Part shown: piece by piece, positions 33,062-36,921 of the stretch | How the letters are laid out: every line of letters begins with the position of its first letter | Position numbering within the stretch: position 1 is the first letter of the stretch | NCBI RefSeq assembly: GCF_019510245.1 | Contig: NZ_JAEKKT010000188.1 | Location: 1 to 36,921 of the forward strand | DNA length: 36,921 nt | Source of the DNA: Streptomyces sp. | Lineage (GTDB): Bacteria; Actinomycetota; Actinomycetes; Streptomycetales; Streptomycetaceae | Reading direction: 5' to 3' | Program-made: the position numbers and the translations under genes | Notes under the pieces: generated by a model | What the model saw: the letters and a program-made list of their open reading frames with translations, nothing else | Databases searched by the model: none | Told to the model about the DNA's origin: nothing

Positions 33062-34096
33062 TCATGCGCGTTCCCGGGTCTTCCTGCGCAGCTGGTCGAC
33101 GTAGACGGCCACGACCAGCACCACGCCCACCGCCACGTCCTGCCAGTACTGCTGGACGCCGATCACGATCAGCCCGGTGGTCAGCACCGCCGGGATGAAC
33201 ACACCGATCACCGTGCCCAGCACCGAACCCCGCCCGCCGAACAGGCTGGTGCCGCCGAGGACCACCGCCGTGATCACCTTGAGGTTGTCGGTCGAGTGCC
33301 CGGCGATCGACGTCGTGCCGTACGAGGCCAGCCACATCACCGCGCCGAGCCCGGCCAGCAGCCCCATCAGCCCGTAGACCTTGACCAGTTGCCGACCCAC
33401 CGGAATGCCCGCCCGGCGGACCGCGGTCGGGTTCGACCCGATCGCGAGGGTGTGCTCGCCGAACCGGGTGCCGGCCAGCACCGCGCCGAAGACCGCGGTC
33501 ACCACGGCCGCCAGGATCACCATCCACGGGATGCCGGCCACCTTGCCGAAACCGAGGCTGTTCTGGAGATGCGTGGAGGCCGCCCCGGCCGGGTCCTGGC
33601 CGCCGGTGGCGAGTTCGGCGATCCCCAGCGCCGCGCCGAGCCCGCCCAGCGTCACGATCAGCGGCGGCACCTTGCCGGTCGCCACCACCGCGCCCTGCAG
33701 CGCGCCCCACGCGGTGCCCACGGCCAGCGCGATGACGACACAGATCGCAACCGTGCCCCAGCCCGAAGTCGCCCCGCCGTGATGGATGTTGTACTCACCC
33801 GCCGCCACCGCGGCCAGCACCAGCACCGACCCGATCGACAGGTCGATGCCCGCCGTGATGATCACGAACGTCATGCCGACGCCGAGCACCAGGTAGATGG
33901 CCGCGTTCACGGCGATCTGGGTGATGTCGTACGTGGTGAAGAACTTGCCCGGCGCCGCGATCGTGAAGAACAGGACCAGCGCCACGAGGATGACGAAGGT
34001 CCACAGTTCGTTGAGGGTTGCCGCGCGGCGCACCCAGTCGGGCAGCGCGGACCGGCCGCCCACGGCCGCCGGGGCCTTCTCGCTCTGCGCCGTCAT
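33062..34096 (-). CDS. Sugar ABC transporter permease (RbsC-like)
   Basis: 344 aa. ATG 34096 overlaps the ATPase stop (ATGA). Seen: about eight to ten membrane segments and the BPD_transp_2 hallmarks 'LVLGVGMTFVIITAGIDLSIGSVLVLAAVAAG', 'GKVPPLIVTLGGLGAALGIAELATGG', 'NPTAVRRAGIPVGRQLVKVYGLMGLLAGLGAVMWL' and 'GGTSLFGGRGSVLGTVIGVFI'. Homodimeric channel of a ribose/xylose/galactofuranose-type importer. Works with the ATPase upstream and the lipoprotein downstream. Confidence 0.95.
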   Translation of the reverse strand: MTAQSEKAPAAVGGRSALPDWVRRAATLNELWTFVILVALVLFFTIAAPGKFFTTYDITQIAVNAAIYLVLGVGMTFVIITAGIDLSIGSVLVLAAVAAGEYNIHHGGATSGWGTVAICVVIALAVGTAWGALQGAVVATGKVPPLIVTLGGLGAALGIAELATGGQDPAGAASTHLQNSLGFGKVAGIPWMVILAAVVTAVFGAVLAGTRFGEHTLAIGSNPTAVRRAGIPVGRQLVKVYGLMGLLAGLGAVMWLASYGTTSIAGHSTDNLKVITAVVLGGTSLFGGRGSVLGTVIGVFIPAVLTTGLIVIGVQQYWQDVAVGVVLVVAVYVDQLRRKTRERA

Positions 34097-34902
34097 CGTG
34101 CGCCCTCCGCTTTCCCGGTCCCGTTCTCCCGGGTCCCGTTCGCCCCGTCCAGCGAGCCGGTCATCGCCCCGACCAGCTCCTCGATCGTCGTGTCGGCGGC
34201 GGTGTACGACGCGACCCGCCGGCCCAGCCTCAGCACCTCCACCCGGTCCGCGACCGACAGCACCTCGGGCATGTTGTGGCTGATCAGTACGACGCAGATG
34301 CCTTGGTCGGCGACCCGGCGGACGGTCTCCAGGACCCGGGCGCGCTGGACGACGCCCAGCGCGGCGGTCGGCTCGTCCATGAAGATGACCTTGTGGGCGA
34401 AGGCGACGGCACGGGCCACCGCGACGGACTGCCGCTGTCCGCCGGACAACGTTGTCACAGCGGCCGTCACATCCTTCAGCTCCACGCCGAGTTCGGCGAA
34501 GGCCTTGACCGCCTCCCGGCGCATCGCGGGCCGGTCGAGCACGCCGAGGCGCCCGAGCAGCCCCCCGCGCACGATCTCCCGGCCGAGATAGAGATTGGCC
34601 GCCGCGTCGAGATCGGGCGCGAGCGACAGGTCCTGGTACACCGTCTCCACGCCCTGCCGCTGGGCGTCCATCGGACCGGAGAACCGCACCGGCGTACCGT
34701 CCAGGCGGACCTCGCCGGCGTCGGGGGCGAGGACGCCCGACAGGACGTTCACCAGAGTGGACTTGCCGGCGCCGTTGTCACCGATGAGGGCGACGACCTC
34801 GCCGGGGTATGCCGTGAAATCGGCGCCCGAGAGCGCCTGGACGTGGCCGAAACGCTTGACCACCCCATGTGCCGTGAGCAGTGGTTCCCTTGCAGAGGCC
34901 AT
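34093..34902 (-). CDS. Sugar ABC transporter ATPase, single-domain
   Basis: 269 aa; ATG 34902 with AGAAGG upstream. Seen: Walker A 'VVALIGDNGAGKSTLVNVLSG', Q-loop 'VETVYQDLSLAPDLD', signature 'VTTLSGGQRQSVAVARAVA', Walker B 'VIFMDEPTAALG' and H-loop 'VVLISHNMPEVLS'. Ribose-type importers usually have a fused ATPase of about 500 aa (two nucleotide-binding domains). This one has a single domain like the Frc-type, so it must act as a homodimer. First gene of the operon, under the LacI-type site at 34917-34930. Confidence 0.94.
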   Translation of the reverse strand: MASAREPLLTAHGVVKRFGHVQALSGADFTAYPGEVVALIGDNGAGKSTLVNVLSGVLAPDAGEVRLDGTPVRFSGPMDAQRQGVETVYQDLSLAPDLDAAANLYLGREIVRGGLLGRLGVLDRPAMRREAVKAFAELGVELKDVTAAVTTLSGGQRQSVAVARAVAFAHKVIFMDEPTAALGVVQRARVLETVRRVADQGICVVLISHNMPEVLSVADRVEVLRLGRRVASYTAADTTIEELVGAMTGSLDGANGTRENGTGKAEGAR

Positions 34903-34916
34903 GTTGTGCCTTCTGG

Positions 34917-34930
34917 TTGGTATCGTTAAC
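34917..34930. promoter_or_regulatory. LacI-type operator before the sugar ABC operon
   Basis: TTGGTATCGTTAAC, 15 bases upstream of the ATPase start, differs at one position from the site before the divergent LacI gene (35050-35063). Probable binding site of that repressor. Confidence 0.7.
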
Positions 34931-35049
34931 AGCTTGGCTGATTCTTGGGGCGCCCACAGCGGGGTGTCAAGGGTGGTGCACCCGCTCGCCGGGCGTGTTG
35001 GTCGCGCCTCATCTCCCGCTGTTTGCAAGGGCGTTGATACGCGTGCGAG

Positions 35050-35063
35050 TTGGTAACGTTAAC
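35050..35063. promoter_or_regulatory. LacI-type operator before the lacI-family gene
   Basis: TTGGTAACGTTAAC contains the perfect palindrome TAACGTTA and lies 40 bases before the LacI start. With the sister site at 34917-34930 it suggests coordinate repression of the transporter and autoregulation. The two sites are 133 bp apart, which would allow looping. Confidence 0.7.
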
Positions 35064-35102
35064 GAGTCGACGCTCAAACGTGACGCAGCTGGAGGACGTG
35101 GC

Positions 35103-36119
35103 GTGGCAGCCACCCGGCCGACCATGAAGGACGTTGCCGCGGAAGCGGGCGTCAGCACGATGACGGTGTCCCGCGTCGTCAACGGCGATTCGGCCGTCGC
35201 CCCGCGGACCGCCGCGCGGGTGGAGGCCGCGGTCCGCAAGCTCGGCTACCAACGCGACGACGTGGCACGCCAGTTACGCCGCACCCATGAACTGAGCCAG
35301 ATCATCGGCCTGTTGGTCGACGACGTGACCGATCCCTTCATGGCCGCGGTCGCCTCCGCCGCCGAGGACGTCGCCCGGCAGCGCGGCAGCATCATGCTCA
35401 TCGGCTCCAGCCGCGCCGACCTGCGCCGCGAACGCGAGGTGATCGCCGCGTTCACCGCCCGCCGCGTCGACGGCCTGATCCTCACCCCGGCCGCGGGCAG
35501 CCACCGCTTCCTGCGTCCTGCGCAGGCGCAGGGCACGAAGATCGTCTGCGTGGACCGGGCGGCGCCGGGCCTGGACGTGGACGCCGTGGTGGTCGACAAC
35601 TTCGGCGCGGTGCGGGAGGCCGTGGAGCAGCTGGTGGCACACGGCCACCGCAGGATCGGCTACCTGGGCGACACACCGAAGATCTGGACGTTCGGCGAAC
35701 GCCGGCGGGGCTACCTCGCGGCGCTGGCGGCCGCGGGCATCGCCGCCGACCCGGCGCTGCTCAGGGACGCCGTGCGCACCGGGCCCGAGGCGGCCGCGGC
35801 CGTCACCGGAATGCTTTCGCTGCCCGACCCGCCGACGGCCCTCCTCGCCGGCAACGAACTGCTCGCCTTCGGCGCCCTGACCGCGGCCCCCGGCGACCTC
35901 GCCTTCGTCGCCTTCGACGACTTCGCGCTCGCCGCCCGGCTGACCCCACCCGTCACGGTGATCGCCCAGGACCCGGTGGCCCTCGCGACCAGCGCGGCCC
36001 ACCTGCTGTTCGCCCGCATCCACGGCGACGTCTCCCCACCGCGCACGGTGGTCATGCCGACCCGCCTGATCCGCCGCGGCTCGGGGGAACTGCCCGGGCC
36101 GTTCGCCGGAGGGGCCTAG
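35103..36119 (+). CDS. LacI family transcriptional repressor of the sugar ABC operon
   Basis: 338 aa from GTG 35103, with GGAGG seven bases upstream; ATG 35124 is a weaker alternative. Seen: HTH 'TMKDVAAEAGVSTMTVSRVVNGD', hinge 'LGYQRDDVARQLR', then a core from 'QIIGLLVDDVTDPFMAAVASAAEDVARQRG' through 'VVVDNFGAVREAVEQLVAHGHRRIGYLGD' to 'LAFVAFDDFALAARLTPPVTVIAQDP'. Divergent from the ribose-type ABC operon and flanked by matching operators, so it should repress transport until the sugar is present. Confidence 0.95.
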   Translation: MAATRPTMKDVAAEAGVSTMTVSRVVNGDSAVAPRTAARVEAAVRKLGYQRDDVARQLRRTHELSQIIGLLVDDVTDPFMAAVASAAEDVARQRGSIMLIGSSRADLRREREVIAAFTARRVDGLILTPAAGSHRFLRPAQAQGTKIVCVDRAAPGLDVDAVVVDNFGAVREAVEQLVAHGHRRIGYLGDTPKIWTFGERRRGYLAALAAAGIAADPALLRDAVRTGPEAAAAVTGMLSLPDPPTALLAGNELLAFGALTAAPGDLAFVAFDDFALAARLTPPVTVIAQDPVALATSAAHLLFARIHGDVSPPRTVVMPTRLIRRGSGELPGPFAGGA

Positions 36120-36230
36120 GAGGGGGCGTCCGGCCGAATTCCGGGCGCGGCCCGGTGGGGGCTGACCGCGCAGTTCCCCGCGCCCCTGACGGGGCACTCC
36201 TCGCGGCGTGCATTCAGCGGTCCCGCACCT

Positions 36231-36700
36231 CATCGCGCCCTGAAGGGGCGCTGCGCGCTCAGCCACGGCGGTGCCGCGGTTTTCGGGCTGGCTACGTCGC
36301 GGGGCCCACCCCAGTGAGCCCGCGCCTCATCGCGCCCTGGAGGGGCGCGGGGAACTGCGCGACCAGCGCCACGGCGGTGCCGCAGTCTTTCGGGCTGGGT
36401 ACGCCGCGGCGTGTGCTTAGCCGGCCCGCGCCTCATCGCGCCCTGAAGGGGCGCTGCATGCTCAGCCACGGCGGTGCCGCGGCCTTTCGCACTGCGCACC
36501 TCACGGCGCCCACCCAGTGAGCCCGCGCCTCATCGCGCCCTGGAGGGGCGCGGGGAACTGCGCGGCCGGCCACGGCGGTGCCGCGGTCTTTCGGGCTGGG
36601 TACGTCGCGGGGCCCACCCCAGTGAGCCCGCGCCTCATCGCGCCCTGGAGGGGCGCGGGCAACTGCGCGGCCGGCCACGGCGGTGCCGCAGTCGGCGGAC
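36231..36700. repeat. Five-unit higher-order repeat cluster (A-B-A-B-B)
   Basis: Units begin with CATCGCGCCCTG at 36231, 36328, 36434, 36531 and 36636, so spacings are 97, 106, 97 and 105 bases. Units 1 and 3 (type A) continue CTGAAGGGGCGCTGC; units 2, 4 and 5 (type B) continue CTGGAGGGGCGCGGG(G/C)AACTGCGCG. All share CCACGGCGGTGCCGC; most also have TTTCGGGCTGG. A partial unit in the opposite orientation lies at about 36163-36195 (CGCGCAGTTCCCCGCGCCCC). The type B core is a common Streptomyces intergenic repeat. The 610-base gap 36120-36729 holds no supported gene; open frames here are by-products of the repeats. Confidence 0.88.
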
Positions 36701-36729
36701 GGCGTGTCGTCGTACTTCCGGTGGTGCGC

Positions 36730-36921
36730 TCAGGTGGCTGTGGTGCGGCGGCCACCCCGGCGGCCGGAGCCGCGACCGCCCGTGCCGGCCGCGCTGCCCG
36801 CGGCCCCGCCGGAGGGCGTGCGCCGCCGGGACCCGCGGTCGTCCTTGCCGGACGCGGTGCCGGCAGCCCCACCGGCCGCGGCTCGACGGTCGGAGCTGCG
36901 GCCGGCCGTGCCGCCGGCAGC
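36730..36921 (-). CDS. C-terminus of a Gly/Arg-rich protein (partial, possibly a DEAD-box helicase)
   Basis: 63 codons from the window edge to TGA at 36730. The frame reads Gly/Ala/Ser/Arg-rich low-complexity sequence (e.g. 'GKDDRGSRRRTPSGG', 'TGGRGSGRRGGRRTTAT') with strong third-position GC. This resembles the basic disordered tails of actinobacterial DEAD-box RNA helicases, but such tails occur on other RNA-binding proteins too. The body lies outside the window. Confidence 0.55.
   Translation of the reverse strand, partial: AAGGTAGRSSDRRAAAGGAAGTASGKDDRGSRRRTPSGGAAGSAAGTGGRGSGRRGGRRTTAT

Noticed and set aside
36155..36678. Several short open frames with repeated peptides (APPLQGAMRRG-like)
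   Set aside because: They follow the period of the DNA repeat in both directions and lack ribosome sites.
36231..36700. CRISPR array
   Set aside because: The repeated part makes up most of each about 100-base unit, there are no unique spacers of constant size and no cas genes.
1..36921. tRNA or rRNA genes
   Set aside because: No cloverleaf or conserved rRNA segments were noticed by eye; a covariance-model scan was not possible.

Overview
The window is high-GC actinobacterial DNA, almost certainly from a Streptomyces chromosome. Codon third positions are nearly always G or C, GTG starts are common, and there are many TetR, LacI, ROK and MarR regulators. Other pointers are an AldO-type alditol oxidase, a sigma-like/zinc-finger/CBM2 membrane protein and the short GGGGCGCGGGGAACTGCGCG-type intergenic repeats. 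The left half (about 1-17.1 kb) looks like accessory or chromosome-arm DNA. The right half (about 17.2-36.1 kb) is tidy, conserved-looking metabolic and transport DNA. || Left half, in order: an epoxide hydrolase divergent from a TetR regulator, with three operators spaced exactly 27 bp apart (72-1964); a graveyard of fragments (2059-3876: serine recombinase C-terminus, the end of an NRPS module, an Aat-like aminoacyl-tRNA transferase start, a carboxylesterase piece); a GMC oxidoreductase (4117-5733); an unrecognised gene 3' end with its own hairpin, and a headless TetR (5935-6930); a TetR regulator divergent from a tight hydrolase / luciferase-like oxidoreductase / hydrolase operon (7020-10586); a dead TnpB gene and an IS110 remnant (10.6-12.9 kb); a DUF1330 protein; a MarR regulator divergent from an SDR-like / metallo-beta-lactamase-fold pair (13.1-15.8 kb); and an IS3 element cut off inside orfB, joined through about 75 bp of another gene to the C-terminal part of a rhamnogalacturonan acetylesterase (15.9-17.1 kb). 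|| Right half, in order: a DUF2264 protein probably linked to pectin/rhamnogalacturonan breakdown; a broken small exported protein; an alpha/beta hydrolase; a three-gene ABC-2 type exporter (ATPase plus two permeases); a ROK regulator and alditol oxidase facing a D-2-hydroxyacid dehydrogenase and a LacI regulator; a flavin-binding PNPOx-like protein followed by a radical SAM protein whose cluster motif is CX8CX2C instead of CX3CX2C; a sigma-like/ZAS/TM/CBM2 fusion; and a ribose-type sugar ABC transporter (binding lipoprotein, permease, single-domain ATPase) divergent from its LacI repressor, with matching operators before both. The window ends in a five-unit higher-order repeat cluster and the C-terminus of a Gly/Arg-rich protein. 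|| The strongest leads are the radical SAM family protein, the sigma-like/anti-sigma/cellulose-binding fusion as a possible one-protein polysaccharide sensor, the three-part chimeric reading frame at 16.2-17.1 kb, and the NRPS/Aat-like translationally coupled remnant. All assignments come from reading translated sequence; no database search was run.
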